A DNA stretch of 64,000 bases from Natrarchaeobius chitinivorans (GTDB lineage Archaea > Halobacteriota > Halobacteria > Halobacteriales > Natrialbaceae): contig NZ_REGA01000012.1 in NCBI RefSeq assembly GCF_003841505.1, forward strand, positions 1 through 64,000, given 5' to 3'. The first letter of the stretch is position 1, and every line of letters begins with the position of its first letter. The notes under the pieces were generated by a model, which saw only the letters and a list, made by a program, of their open reading frames with translations, was not told the origin of the DNA and did no database searches. Of the stretch, positions 17,224 to 26,311 are shown in pieces. Both the position numbers and the translations under genes were made by a program.

Positions 17224-17658
17224 ATGGCAACAACAGCAGATACAGCGGAGAACAAACGAATTTCACGACGGTTTCCAGAAGAAGTCGCAACCGAGCGTAA
17301 CCTAGACCTCATCGATGAGATCTGTGCCGAAGGTGTGATCGATCACAGCCCGCTTGGAGAGATGAAAAGCCGCGAGGAACTCAAGGAACAAATCGAGTAC
17401 CTTCACACAGCGTTTGAGGACTTCTCCGCGACCGTCGAGGACATCGTCGCCGAAGGAGATACCGTCGCTATGCGTGTACTCCTTCGAGGGAGGCACAATG
17501 GAGAGTTCATGGGTGTTGCGCCTACTGGAGAAGAATTTGAGGTCGAAAATATGGTCTTCACCCGTATTGAAGAACGCAAAATCGTCGAACGATGGGTCCA
17601 GCCTGACATGCTCGGATTGTTTGTACAGCTAGGGATCATCGAACCACCCGGAGAATAA
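17224..17658 (+). CDS. SnoaL-fold (ester cyclase-like) protein
   Basis: 144 residues, one SnoaL/NTF2-like domain. It shares VIDHSPLGEMKSREELKE, VAEGDTVAMRV, GEFMGVAPTGEEFEV and the final LGIIEPPGE with the second half of the upstream tandem protein, so the two genes came from duplication. ATG 17224 follows a weak CTGGGG site. The reaction is unknown. Confidence 0.82.
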   Translation: MATTADTAENKRISRRFPEEVATERNLDLIDEICAEGVIDHSPLGEMKSREELKEQIEYLHTAFEDFSATVEDIVAEGDTVAMRVLLRGRHNGEFMGVAPTGEEFEVENMVFTRIEERKIVERWVQPDMLGLFVQLGIIEPPGE

Positions 17659-17820
17659 TCCGGCCACCCCAATATTTCACTCCACACGAGTAAGTTATCT
17701 CAGTCACTGTCGATACTGCTTTGCCAAATTTAGGTCTGTATCGCGTCCGCTATTCCCCCAACTCCCGAATAGGTTGGCCGTCTAGTTCAATGACAAAATC
17801 GCGTATTCAGCAGCGGCGTT

Positions 17821-18444
17821 TTAGGCCGTCCCGTCTTCCAGTCTCTCGGCAAGCCGCGGCCTCGGTTCAGTCCGGAGAGCGGTGCCAACGCCAAGTAGTA
17901 CGAGTCCCCATAGCACCATCATCACGAGAGCAACCACTTCGAGTTCCCAGAGAATCGTATTAGCGATGTAAACAAGAAGGAACACCCCTCCCGCCACCAA
18001 TAATCCCCCAGTAATGCGTTTGACGGCCTCAGTCTTCCAGATGGCGGCCCCGAATGCCAGAAACCCGAGGGCGAGGGCAGCTAACGTCCCCATCCAAATG
18101 ACGAGTTCGAGAATCCCGGGGTTCCAGCCGGTAACCGAAACGACTGCAAGCATGACCAACGCAAGGAGAGCACCGACGATAGCAATCGCTGCTCCGAGGG
18201 TACCGACATCGGTTAATCGAGCGGCACGATGCTGCAATTTCGGACGGAGTCCACCCATTCCAACCGCGACGAGCACGAATACGGCCACCAATGCCAGTTC
18301 GAGACCGATCTCTGGCACGGTCTCTCCGAGGGCGATGAGGCTTACTACGACGAGCGTGAATAACACGCCTCCGAGGAGGAATGCCAGGGCACTCGACTGT
18401 TCGAATGTCTCCCACTGTGGCTTGGTAACAATTCTCGTAGACAT
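17821..18444 (-). CDS. Haloarchaeal six-helix membrane protein
   Basis: 207 residues with about six hydrophobic segments (for example ALAFLLGGVLFTLVVVSLIA, LALVAVFVLVAVGMGGL, VALVMMVLWGLVLLGVG). Charged residues are limited to the N terminus, the loop near 70 and the C terminus. No catalytic or transporter signature is visible. It is flanked by similar ATTCAGCAGC-containing sequences at 17805 and 18590. Function unknown. Confidence 0.65.
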   Translation of the reverse strand: MSTRIVTKPQWETFEQSSALAFLLGGVLFTLVVVSLIALGETVPEIGLELALVAVFVLVAVGMGGLRPKLQHRAARLTDVGTLGAAIAIVGALLALVMLAVVSVTGWNPGILELVIWMGTLAALALGFLAFGAAIWKTEAVKRITGGLLVAGGVFLLVYIANTILWELEVVALVMMVLWGLVLLGVGTALRTEPRPRLAERLEDGTA

Positions 18445-18849
18445 ATGGTTGGTACGCGACTCAAGAAGATCAGCGTATATATTGGTCTGAAAACCAGATT
18501 GAAGGGATCACCGTAGGTATCTGCCTCACGTAATCGTTGGAAATATACGAAATTGACGCGACCACCTTGAGGAATACACGCTCTATATTCAGCAGCCGAC
18601 TTTTAGCACATTTCGGATAGGCCAATATAGTAGCCACTGAAAGTCATTGCACACCCGATCGCCAGACAGATCGGCGATCGGTGTGTCAATCGTTTCAGTT
18701 GTTACTATAGCTGCTTCGGTAATTGCTTACCCTGTACTTACCGTCGTTGATGGATCGTTGATCCCTCCGGGTTCCAAATCTTCGGTGTCCGCGCCCAGAT
18801 CTCGAGTCAGGACGCGGGTGTTCTTTAGGATGGGCGACGAGCACCACCT
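18445..18849. other. Intergenic region holding a family A element
   Basis: No gene is visible. It contains an ATTCAGCAGC...TTTTAG sequence (18589-18607), the 80-bp family A copy (18628-18707), and at 18818-18830 a TTCTTTAGG box about 30 nt before the reductase ATG that could be its promoter. Confidence 0.5.
18628..18707. mobile_element. Family A palindromic element, 80-bp copy (inverse)
   Basis: Exact reverse complement of the copy at 12047-12126. It starts TAGTAGCCACTGAAAGTC and ends CGTTTCAGTTGTTACTA, with TA at 18626-18627 and 18708-18709. Complete identity of two copies 6.5 kb apart points to recent transposition or gene conversion. Confidence 0.88.
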
Positions 18850-19527
18850 ATGCACGTCGTCGTCAACGCGGCAATGAGCGCGGACGGCAAACTCTCTTCG
18901 AGACGCCGCGAGCAGATCGCGATCAGCGGCGAGGAGGACTTCGCCCGGGTCGATCGACTCCGAGCCGACAGCGACGCAGTCGTCGTCGGCGTCGGCACCG
19001 TCCTGGCGGACGACCCGAGTCTCACCGTCAAGGACGAACGGCTGTGTGAACGCCGACTCGCGAACGGCCGGTCGAAACACCCTGCGCGAGTCGTCGTCGA
19101 CTCGAAGGCGCGAACGCCCTCGGACGCCGTAGTCCTCGACGACGCGGCGTCGACGTTCGTCTGCGTCGGCGAGGTCGCCCCCGTCGACGAACGCATGGAT
19201 CTGGCCGCACACGCAGAGCTCGTGACGGCGGGCGAGGAACGCGTCGACCTCCTACGCGCGTTCGCGGCCCTCGAGTCGGCCGGACTCGAACGGATCATGG
19301 TCGAGGGCGGGGGCGAACTCATCTTCTCGCTTTTCGAAGTCGGGCTGGTCGACGAACTCAAGGTGTTCGTCGGCCCGAAACTGATCGGTGGCCGGGAGGC
19401 TCCGACGCTCGCCGACGGCGACGGTTTCGTCGCCGAGTTCCCGACGCTGACCCTCGAGTCCCTCGAACGGCTCGACGACGGGGCGTTGCTCACGTGGTCT
19501 GCCGGCGGTTCGTCGACGGACACGTGA
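18850..19527 (+). CDS. 2,5-diamino-6-ribosylaminopyrimidinone 5'-phosphate reductase
   Basis: 225-residue RibD_C/RIB7-type reductase acting early in archaeal riboflavin and F420 synthesis, reducing the ribosyl side chain with NAD(P)H. The opening VVNAAMSADGKLSS, SGEEDFARVDRLRADSDAVVVG, TVLADDPSLTV and the nucleotide-binding IMVEGGGELIFSLFE follow the archaeal family order. There is no deaminase domain, as expected for archaea. It is probably leaderless from a TTCTTTAGG box about 30 nt upstream. It has no riboflavin neighbours here. Confidence 0.88.
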   Translation: MHVVVNAAMSADGKLSSRRREQIAISGEEDFARVDRLRADSDAVVVGVGTVLADDPSLTVKDERLCERRLANGRSKHPARVVVDSKARTPSDAVVLDDAASTFVCVGEVAPVDERMDLAAHAELVTAGEERVDLLRAFAALESAGLERIMVEGGGELIFSLFEVGLVDELKVFVGPKLIGGREAPTLADGDGFVAEFPTLTLESLERLDDGALLTWSAGGSSTDT

Positions 19528-19639
19528 TCCGGATAGATTTCGAACCGTGTGACACCGGCCCGTATAAACCGACCGTCGACGACAGGCACTAACCTCGTTT
19601 CCCGTCACACCTTTCCTCGAGCGGGGCCTACGACCGGCT

Positions 19640-20173
19640 ATGAAACGAGCGACGTTCGGCGGCGGCTGTTTCTGGTGTGTCGAAGCGGCTTTCGAGGAAC
19701 TCGGTGGCGTGGAATCCGTGACCTCGGGCTACGCGGGTGGCGATACCGAGGAACCGACCTACGAGGCCGTCTGTTCGGGGAAAACCGGACACGCGGAGGT
19801 CGTCCAGATCGAGTACGATCCCGACCGGATCGCTTACGAGGACCTCCTCGAGGTGTTCTTTACGATCCACGACCCGACGACGCTGAACCGGGAAGGCCCC
19901 GACGTGGGCAGCCAGTATCGGTCCGCGATCTACGCCCACGGCGACGACCAGCTCGAGACGGCCGAGGCGTTCGCCGAGGAACTCGAGGCCGAAGGAGTGT
20001 ACGACGGGATCGTTACCGAAATCGAACCGCTCGACACCTTCTACGAGGCCGAGGAGTACCACCAGAACTACTTCGAGAAGAATCCGACCGACGCGTACTG
20101 CCGGATGCACGCCGCGCCGAAAGTCGAGAAGGTTCGCGAGACGTTCGCGTCGAAGACGACGGGCGGCGACTGA
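19640..20173 (+). CDS. msrA: Peptide methionine sulfoxide reductase MsrA
   Basis: 177 residues. The active-site GGGCFWC carries the nucleophile Cys10, followed by GYAGGDTEEPTYEAVCSGKTGH and EYDPDRIAYEDLLEVFF, all hallmarks of MsrA, which repairs methionine S-sulfoxide in proteins with a thioredoxin-type reductant. EYHQNYFEKNP near the C terminus is the usual substrate-pocket motif. It stands alone between the riboflavin and cobalamin genes. Confidence 0.95.
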   Translation: MKRATFGGGCFWCVEAAFEELGGVESVTSGYAGGDTEEPTYEAVCSGKTGHAEVVQIEYDPDRIAYEDLLEVFFTIHDPTTLNREGPDVGSQYRSAIYAHGDDQLETAEAFAEELEAEGVYDGIVTEIEPLDTFYEAEEYHQNYFEKNPTDAYCRMHAAPKVEKVRETFASKTTGGD

Positions 20174-20264
20174 CGGGGGCCGTGAGCGGAGATCCGGTGT
20201 CCGGAGACGACCAGGCCACCGCGAATCGGACAGCTACATGTACGGTCGGCGCCAGATCATCCGT

Positions 20265-20954
20265 ATGAACGACGATCGGCAGTCCGAGGCGACGCTCGAG
20301 AACACGCCGGGGCAGGGGCGGTCACCGGAGGCCAGCCGAATCGAAGCCGACGCGCCGGAGGAGTTCGGCCTCGTCCAGGTCTGGTGGGGTGACGGCAAGG
20401 GAAAGACGACGGCCACCCTCGGAATGGGGATGCGGGCCGCGGGCCACGGCTACCGGGTCCACGTCCTCCAGTTCATGAAAGGCGGTGCCTCGAGCGTCGA
20501 GGCGGTTCGGGGCGAGTACAACGCCATCGAGGCCCTGCCGGGGATCAGCTACGAGAACCTCGGCCACTACGGCTGGCACGGGATGGCCGACGGGAGCGAC
20601 GAAGCAGACCACGAGCGCCAGGCCCAGGCGGGCCTCGACCGGGCGGAAACGCTGCTCGAGTGCGGCACAAATGCGGACCTCGATGCGCCGATCGCACTCG
20701 GTGCGCCGCCGGAAGACGGCGTTCACATGCTGATTCTCGACGAAGTGCTGTACGCCGCCGATCGGGGGCTGATCGAGACGGACGACGTTCTCGCGTTGAT
20801 CGACGCGAAACCGGACTCGCTCGAACTCGTGCTCTCGGGAAGTCACGAACCGCCGACGTATCTCGAGGATCGGGCCGACCTGATCACGAACGTTCGCAAG
20901 GAGAAACACCCGATCGAGGACGGACAGCGAGCGAGACGAGGAACGGAGTACTGA
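20265..20954 (+). CDS. cobO: Cob(I)yrinic acid a,c-diamide adenosyltransferase
   Basis: 229 residues, CobA/CobO-type ATP:corrinoid adenosyltransferase that attaches the upper adenosyl ligand in cobalamin synthesis or salvage. P-loop GDGKGKTT is at 42-49, followed by HVLQFMKGG, LILDEVLYAADRGLI and ELVLSGSHEPP, in family order. ATG 20265 is chosen because the protein family begins with a variable acidic tail before VQVWWGDGKG; ATG 20238 is possible. Its stop codon is the first three bases of a family B repeat. CbiP of the same pathway lies 3 kb downstream. Confidence 0.93.
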   Translation: MNDDRQSEATLENTPGQGRSPEASRIEADAPEEFGLVQVWWGDGKGKTTATLGMGMRAAGHGYRVHVLQFMKGGASSVEAVRGEYNAIEALPGISYENLGHYGWHGMADGSDEADHERQAQAGLDRAETLLECGTNADLDAPIALGAPPEDGVHMLILDEVLYAADRGLIETDDVLALIDAKPDSLELVLSGSHEPPTYLEDRADLITNVRKEKHPIEDGQRARRGTEY

Positions 20955-21053
20955 GACGGTTTGCTGTCGGTCAGTGTCGGCGTAGCGGCCGTCCGAGTCA
21001 CTGATGTGCCGGTACATCGGTCGATGCGCGGTACATCGGTACAGTAATTCGTA
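20952..21053. repeat. Family B palindromic repeat after cobO
   Basis: Starts with TGAGACGGTTTGCTGTCGG, where TGA is the cobO stop codon, and ends near TCGGTACAGTAATTCGTA. The core is degenerate (two GCCGGTACATCGG-type units). It is about 100 bp, longer than the usual 83-86 bp. Confidence 0.65.
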
Positions 21054-21213
21054 GTTACAGAAATTCGTAGGAGGCGGTCTGTTGAGGCGGTCGGCGACGG
21101 CGAACTCGCTCGAGCCGGCGCGCTGTCTGTCGACGAGTCCAGCCCACTCGAGGCGTCACCAAGGGCGCAACGCCGGTACGGTTATTATCTATCTCTGATA
21201 ACAACATCGCCCG

Positions 21214-21969
21214 ATGGACGCAATCCGCGTCGACGAGTTGTGCAAGTCCTACGGCAGCGTGCGTGCGGTCGACGGCATGAGTTTCGGCGTCGAACGCGGC
21301 GAACTCTTCGGTTTTCTCGGGCCGAACGGAGCCGGAAAGACCACGACGATACGTTCGCTGACTGGGCAGATACGTCCCGATAGCGGCGAGATAACCGTTC
21401 TCGGAACCGACCCGATTACGGATCCCCTCGAGACGCGACGGCGGGTCGGCATCCTGCCGGAACAGGGATCACCGCCGAGCTTTCTGACCCCGCGTGAGTA
21501 CCTCGAGTTCGTCGGGACCGTCCGGGACCTCGAACCGGACCGTATCCGCGAGAACACCGAGCGCTGGGCTGATCGACTCGGCTTTCAGAACAAACTCGAG
21601 ACGCTTCACACGGACCTCTCACGGGGCCAACAGCAGAAGGTGATGATCGCGCAGGCGTTCGTCCACGACCCCGAGGTCGTCCTCATCGACGAACCCCTGG
21701 CGAATCTCGACCCGCTGGTTCAAGAACAGGTCAAGCGGTTCCTCGTCGACTACGCGGCAAAGGGCAACGCCGTCTTCGTCTCGACGCACAACATCGACGT
21801 CGCGGAGTCGATCTGTACCCGCGTCGGCATCGTCGCCGACGGTGCGATCGTCGCCGAGCGATCGCTCGAGGACGGGGTCGACGACGCGTCGCTGCTCGAG
21901 GTATTTCTCGAACACGTCGGGGACGCGGACGCCCGGGACCTCCCGGCGACGGGATCGATCCGTCCATGA
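21214..21969 (+). CDS. ABC-2 type transporter ATP-binding protein
   Basis: 251 residues. Walker A GPNGAGKTT is at 36-44, the signature is LSRGQQQK (the usual SGG is SRG here) and Walker B is VVLIDEP followed by LANLDP. The sequence resembles CcmA/DrrA-like ATPases of ABC-2 exporters. It overlaps the permease gene by 4 nt (ATGA). A TATA-like TTATTATCTA is about 25-30 nt before the ATG, fitting a leaderless start. Confidence 0.88.
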   Translation: MDAIRVDELCKSYGSVRAVDGMSFGVERGELFGFLGPNGAGKTTTIRSLTGQIRPDSGEITVLGTDPITDPLETRRRVGILPEQGSPPSFLTPREYLEFVGTVRDLEPDRIRENTERWADRLGFQNKLETLHTDLSRGQQQKVMIAQAFVHDPEVVLIDEPLANLDPLVQEQVKRFLVDYAAKGNAVFVSTHNIDVAESICTRVGIVADGAIVAERSLEDGVDDASLLEVFLEHVGDADARDLPATGSIRP

Positions 21970-23459
21970 CGTCCGGTTCCCCCCGGACCGATCCGTCCGC
22001 GACGCCCGATTCCGCCCGCTCGTCGAACACCGGACGGACGTCGAACTGGTTGTTGTTCGTGACGCTCCTCCGCGAGGAGTGGCGACTCCACACGAGACTG
22101 TTCGGAGGGTGGCGGTTCGCGCTCTTTCCGGTCGTGATCGCTGGCCTCTCGGTCGCCGCGTCGGTCGCACTCCTCGAAACCGGAACGCCGGCCGAGCGAA
22201 TCGGCCGGTGGGGCCACGTTCTGGCGCTCGGCTTCGGCCTCTACAGCGGAACGGCCGCCTTCGCCGGATCGGACATGCTCGAGAACGTGTTCGGTCGGCT
22301 CTCGCTCGTGCTCTCGACGTCGTCGACGTTGCCGCTGTCCCGAAAACGACTCCTGAGCGTGTTTCTGGTCAAAGACGGGCTCTTCTACGCGCTCGTCGTC
22401 GTGCTTCCGATGGCGATGGCTGCCGTTCCGTTCGGCGAGCTATCCGGGTCGACGCCCGTGACGGTGCTCGGGTACTGGCTCTCGCTCTCGCTCGTCTTCG
22501 CGTTCGGGATGGCGGTAACCGTCGCGCTGGTCGCCGTTCGAAGCCGCGGCGTCCCGACGGTGGCCGTCCTCGGCGGGCTCGGAACCGGTGCGGTCGCCGC
22601 GATAGCGACTGGCTCCGCCGGAACGGTTCGACGCCTGCTCGTTCCGCTGGAGGCGGCGACGGTCGACGCGCTGGTTCTCGGACTCGTCACGGTGATCGTC
22701 GCCGTCGGGGCGCTCGCGACGTACGATCCGACGTACGGCACACCGACGCGGACGGCGAGCGATCGGTTCGCCCGACTGAGCGACACCCTTCCCGTCGGTG
22801 ACGACGCGCTGGTCGCGAAGACGTTGCTCGACCTCGCGCGGTCGTCGGGAGGGGTCTGGAAGCCGTTCGTCTCGGCTGGAATCTTGCTCGCGCTCGTCGC
22901 AGCGCTCGTCGGCGTCGTCGACGCGATCACCGGAATCGAGCCCGCGCCGGGGGTCTTCTTCGGCGGCGTCCTCGGCCTGTCGGCGTTTACGACCTACAAC
23001 TGGCTCACCCAGTTCGACTCGCTCGAGGCGTACCTCGTCTACCCCGTCTCCGTCGAAGCGGTGTTTCGTGCGAAACGAACCGCGTTCGTCCTCGTCGGCG
23101 TTCCGACCGTCGGCGTCCCGTATCTCGTGGCGGTCGTCTGGTTCGACGCGACGGCGGTCGACGCCGGCGCAGGCGCGATGATACTCGCAGGGTACGCCCT
23201 GTATTACTACGGCCTCACCGTCTATCTCGCCGGCTTCTCGCCCAACGAGTTCCTCTTCGACGCCGTCCGGTTCGCGACGTTTACCGCCGGCGTCGCCCTT
23301 CCGCTCGTCCCCACGCTGGTCGCCGGCTTCGTCGTCGTGCCGCCGTCGACGACCGTCGCCGTCGGTCTCGCACTCGCCGGCATCGGGTTCGCCATCGTTG
23401 GATACGCCCTCTCGAGTCGCGCGGGGCCTCGGTGGGAACGGCGACTCCTCGAGCGCTAG
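21966..23459 (+). CDS. ABC-2 type transporter permease
   Basis: 497 residues with about twelve hydrophobic segments and a hydrophilic N-terminal tail of about 30 Ser/Thr/Pro-rich residues. The segment SMLENVFGRL-like (DMLENVFGRLSLVLSTSS) and the PLSRKRLLSVFLVKD loop resemble haloarchaeal ABC-2 permeases that work with CcmA-like ATPases. Coupled to the preceding ATPase. The cargo is unknown. Confidence 0.8.
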   Translation: MTSGSPRTDPSATPDSARSSNTGRTSNWLLFVTLLREEWRLHTRLFGGWRFALFPVVIAGLSVAASVALLETGTPAERIGRWGHVLALGFGLYSGTAAFAGSDMLENVFGRLSLVLSTSSTLPLSRKRLLSVFLVKDGLFYALVVVLPMAMAAVPFGELSGSTPVTVLGYWLSLSLVFAFGMAVTVALVAVRSRGVPTVAVLGGLGTGAVAAIATGSAGTVRRLLVPLEAATVDALVLGLVTVIVAVGALATYDPTYGTPTRTASDRFARLSDTLPVGDDALVAKTLLDLARSSGGVWKPFVSAGILLALVAALVGVVDAITGIEPAPGVFFGGVLGLSAFTTYNWLTQFDSLEAYLVYPVSVEAVFRAKRTAFVLVGVPTVGVPYLVAVVWFDATAVDAGAGAMILAGYALYYYGLTVYLAGFSPNEFLFDAVRFATFTAGVALPLVPTLVAGFVVVPPSTTVAVGLALAGIGFAIVGYALSSRAGPRWERRLLER

Positions 23460-23598
23460 CGCGACTTTCCTCACGGAGGTCGAGAGTCGTCGACGAGACG
23501 ATCGCACCGAATCGAGGGCCACAACCCACAGTCGATCCTGAAACTCCCTTTCGCTTGCAAGGCGGATCGGGAACAGCCAGTACGTCGATACGAATCGT

Positions 23599-23811
23599 AT
23601 GAAAGTCGTCTTCAAACCCGGAAACGCGTACGAGGAGATCAACTGCTTCGACTTCCGCGAGTACGACCACGGAATCGTTCTCCACGACGAACAGGGGTAC
23701 AACATCGGCTACGTCCCACACGAAATTCTGAGCCACATCGAGCCACACTCCGGGGAAGAAGTGGCGTTCGAAGGCGGTGAGCCACCCGAACGAGCGGACG
23801 AAGAGGACTGA
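23599..23811 (+). CDS. Small conserved haloarchaeal protein
   Basis: 70 residues (MKVVFKPGNAYEEINCFDF..., then GIVLHDEQGYNIGYVPHEIL), a compact predicted alpha/beta fold with an acidic tail. Proteins of this kind recur in haloarchaea without known function. The TGA stop is the start of a family B repeat. ATG 23599 is the first codon after a short leader. Confidence 0.65.
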   Translation: MKVVFKPGNAYEEINCFDFREYDHGIVLHDEQGYNIGYVPHEILSHIEPHSGEEVAFEGGEPPERADEED

Positions 23812-23892
23812 TTCGGATCGCCGTCACTGTGGACCTGAGACCGCGGGACGGCTCTCGGTCGCTTCGGACATGACGTACAGTAACCCGTCTGA
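23809..23892. repeat. Family B palindromic repeat, 84 bp
   Basis: Runs from TGATTCGGATCGCCGTCACTG (TGA is the stop codon of the preceding gene) to GACGTACAGTAACCCGTCTGA. The right half, read in reverse complement, parallels the copy at 42726. A further TGATACGGTTT start begins at its last three bases. Confidence 0.7.
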
Positions 23893-23964
23893 TACGGTTT
23901 CGCGCGACGGAGTCTGAGAATCGACAGGTCGATAGCCCCGCCCGGTCGAGTCGGTACCACGCAG

Positions 23965-25638
23965 ATGACCCGGACGCTCCTCGTCGCCGGGACGGCGAGT
24001 CACGTCGGCAAGTCGACCGTCGCCGCCGGCCTCTGTCGACTGCTCGCCGACCGCGGCGTCTCCGTCGCCCCGTTTAAAGCACAGAACATGAGTAACAACG
24101 CTCGAGTCGTCGTTCGCCCTGACGGGGCGCCAGACAACGGAGCGAGGGACGACGTCGCCGGGAACGCCAGCGGGGCGGAGCGAAACGATCGACTGGATGC
24201 GGGAAACTGGGGGGAGATCGGCGTCTCACAGTTCGTACAGGCTCGAGCGGCGCGAACGACGCCGACGACCGACTGCAATCCCGTGCTGTTGAAACCGCGC
24301 GGCGATGGCGAGAGCCAGCTCGTAATCGACGGGGTGGCACGCGGGCACATGGCAGCGGGGAGCTACTACGAAGATCACTGGGAACGCGCTCGTACCGTCG
24401 CCGAGGCCGCGTATCGGCGGCTCGCGGCCGACCACGACGTGATCGTCGCCGAAGGGGCGGGCAGTATCGCGGAGATCAACCTCCACGACCGGGATCTGGC
24501 GAACGTCGAGACCGCTCGCTTCGCCGACGCCGACATCGTTCTGCTCGTAGATATCGAACGCGGCGGCGCGTTCGCGAGCCTCTACGGGACGCTCGAACTC
24601 GTGCCCGAGGCTCTGAACGAACGGGTCGTCGGCGCGGCGATCACGAAGTTTCGCGGTGATCCATCGTTGCTCGAGCCGGGTATCCGGGAGATCGAAGCCC
24701 GAACCGGCGTTCCGATCGTCGGCGTCATCCCGTACGACGACCCCGGGCTCCCCGAGGAGGATAGCGTCTCGCTCCCCGATTCCGAAAGCGGGGGCGTTCT
24801 CGGGGATGACGACGGCGTCCCGGACGACCGGCGCGTCACCGTCGCAGTCCCCCGGCTCCCGCGACTCTCGAACGCCACCGATATCGAGGCGCTGGCGGAC
24901 GAATCGGGCGTCTCCGTGGCCTTCGTTCCGGTCGATCCCAACGGAATCGACGCGTCGTCCGAGACGTCGGGAAATCCGTTCCGTGGGGTCGACGCGGACG
25001 CGGTCCTGATTCCGGGAACCAAAAACACCGTCGACGACCTGCTCGCGCTCCGGAAGGCCGGATTCGAGGAGTTCTTGCGGGACTTCGACGGACCGATCGT
25101 CGGCATCTGTGGCGGCTACCAGATACTCGGCGAACGGATCACCAACGCTTCCCTCGAGGGGGTCGGCACGGCGGAGACTGTCGAGGGACTGGGTCTGTTA
25201 CCGGTCGAGACCAGATTCGAGTCGGAGAAACACCTCGAGCGGACGTCGGTTCCGGTCGACGGATCTGTGACGCCGGTGCTCGCCGGTGCCGACGGGACCG
25301 CGTCGGGATACGAGATTCACGCCGGTCGGACGCGCGTCCTCGAGGGTGCGGACGTCGGCCGTCCGCTCGGTGACTCGAGTGCCGCGTCTGGCCTGGTTCT
25401 GGGGACGTATCTCCACGGATTGTTCGACAACGACGCCGTTCGGAAGGCGTTTATCGCGTCCGCTGCGGACGACGCGAGCCCCGAGGGACCGACTCGAGGC
25501 GAGCGTCCGGTCACGCCGTCCCCTGCTGGTCGGGAACGCGGACGGACGCCGTACGATCGAGCGGCGACACTCGTCGGCGACCACCTCGATCTGGACGCAC
25601 TCGGCGGCCTCGCTGACGTGTGGACGGACGGTCGTTGA
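23965..25638 (+). CDS. cbiP: Cobyric acid synthase
   Basis: 557-residue CbiP/CobQ glutamine amidotransferase that amidates adenosylcobyrinic acid a,c-diamide. The N-terminal dethiobiotin-synthetase-like domain has [12 protein letters not shown] at 7-18 and KAQNMSNN at 38-45. The C-terminal class I-like amidotransferase domain has [10 protein letters not shown] (Cys382) and TYLHGLFDN. Compared with bacterial proteins there is an insertion of roughly 30 residues after KAQNMSNN (residues ~48-82) and an acidic loop at ~266-290. It follows the ABC-2 operon and probably has its own promoter. Confidence 0.94.
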   Translation: MTRTLLVAGTASHVGKSTVAAGLCRLLADRGVSVAPFKAQNMSNNARVVVRPDGAPDNGARDDVAGNASGAERNDRLDAGNWGEIGVSQFVQARAARTTPTTDCNPVLLKPRGDGESQLVIDGVARGHMAAGSYYEDHWERARTVAEAAYRRLAADHDVIVAEGAGSIAEINLHDRDLANVETARFADADIVLLVDIERGGAFASLYGTLELVPEALNERVVGAAITKFRGDPSLLEPGIREIEARTGVPIVGVIPYDDPGLPEEDSVSLPDSESGGVLGDDDGVPDDRRVTVAVPRLPRLSNATDIEALADESGVSVAFVPVDPNGIDASSETSGNPFRGVDADAVLIPGTKNTVDDLLALRKAGFEEFLRDFDGPIVGICGGYQILGERITNASLEGVGTAETVEGLGLLPVETRFESEKHLERTSVPVDGSVTPVLAGADGTASGYEIHAGRTRVLEGADVGRPLGDSSAASGLVLGTYLHGLFDNDAVRKAFIASAADDASPEGPTRGERPVTPSPAGRERGRTPYDRAATLVGDHLDLDALGGLADVWTDGR

Positions 25639-25729
25639 CACTATCGGACAGGCGTCAGTAAGAGCTGGTCGCGAATTTTCGGCCGCCGCCACCTGAGTCG
25701 GTCGCAGGAGGGCGACCGATCTTCACAGA

Positions 25730-25770
25730 TAGTAACAACTGCAACTATCGTTCTGTGCGATAGTGTGAGA
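25730..25770. repeat. Family A element remnant with hairpin
   Basis: TAGTAACAACTGCAAC matches the left end of family A, but the right end is absent. Inside it, ACTATCG and CGATAGT form a perfect 7-bp stem with a 7-base loop (25744-25764). It lies between convergent genes and could act as a terminator. Confidence 0.5.
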
Positions 25771-25775
25771 ATCCG

Positions 25776-26165
25776 CTATTCGGTTCCGTTTCGATAGGTT
25801 CCGAGCAGTTCCTCGAGGACGATACACTCCTGATCGGTCGCCTCGTAGTGGGTATCGATGAATCGTTCCGCTGCCTCGTAGTTACCACGAAGCCCCTGCT
25901 TTCGGACCGTGATTACGGCGTCGAGAAAGAACGTCCCGCCGTCGGTTCCGAGCGCCCGTGCGTGATCCGATTCCGAGATGTCGAGTTCCGATTTGATCTC
26001 CTCGAAGTTGAACGTCCTGACGTCGTGTTCCGGGTTGATGAGCGAGAGAACGTACTCCGCGGAGAACCGATAGAACTCGGATTTGCTCTCGAACATACCG
26101 TCGTCGACGAGCGTATCGATCTCCTCGACCACCTCGTCTGGGTACCTGACGGTATCTTTCGCCAT
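25776..26165 (-). CDS. Ribbon-helix-helix regulator, CdrL-like
   Basis: 129 residues. MAKDTVRYPDEVVEEIDTLV and SKSEFYRFSAEYVL form a ribbon-helix-helix DNA-binding domain like that of the haloarchaeal CdrS/CdrL cell-division regulators. A C-terminal ~70-residue helical domain (from about NFEEIKSELD) makes it the long version. CdrL in Haloferax controls cdrS-ftsZ2; no ftsZ is nearby here, so equivalence is inference. ATG 26165 sits about 27 nt after ATAATTAA, a good TATA-like box. Confidence 0.72.
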   Translation of the reverse strand: MAKDTVRYPDEVVEEIDTLVDDGMFESKSEFYRFSAEYVLSLINPEHDVRTFNFEEIKSELDISESDHARALGTDGGTFFLDAVITVRKQGLRGNYEAAERFIDTHYEATDQECIVLEELLGTYRNGTE

Positions 26166-26311
26166 GAGAAGAAATTCCACACCGCTCATTAATTATTGTT
26201 TCGGAGAACGCTCCAGACCGATCCTGTCCGGAAGATAGTAGGTTCACGCGCCTCGCCGGCGGTTCAACTACCTACAAATTTATTATTTATCGGGCGTAAG
26301 TGGATCACGCG
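26166..26311. promoter_or_regulatory. Divergent promoter pair
   Basis: Two AT-rich boxes, ATTAATTATTG (about 26187-26197, driving the leftward RHH gene) and TTTATTATTTATC (about 26279-26291, driving the rightward gene), lie about 25 nt from the respective ATG codons. Both genes therefore look leaderless. Confidence 0.55.

Noticed and set aside
22440-23705. 421-codon minus-strand frame opposite the ABC-2 permease
   Set aside because: Arg/Asp/Gly-rich shadow of hydrophobic coding sequence, without membrane or enzyme features.
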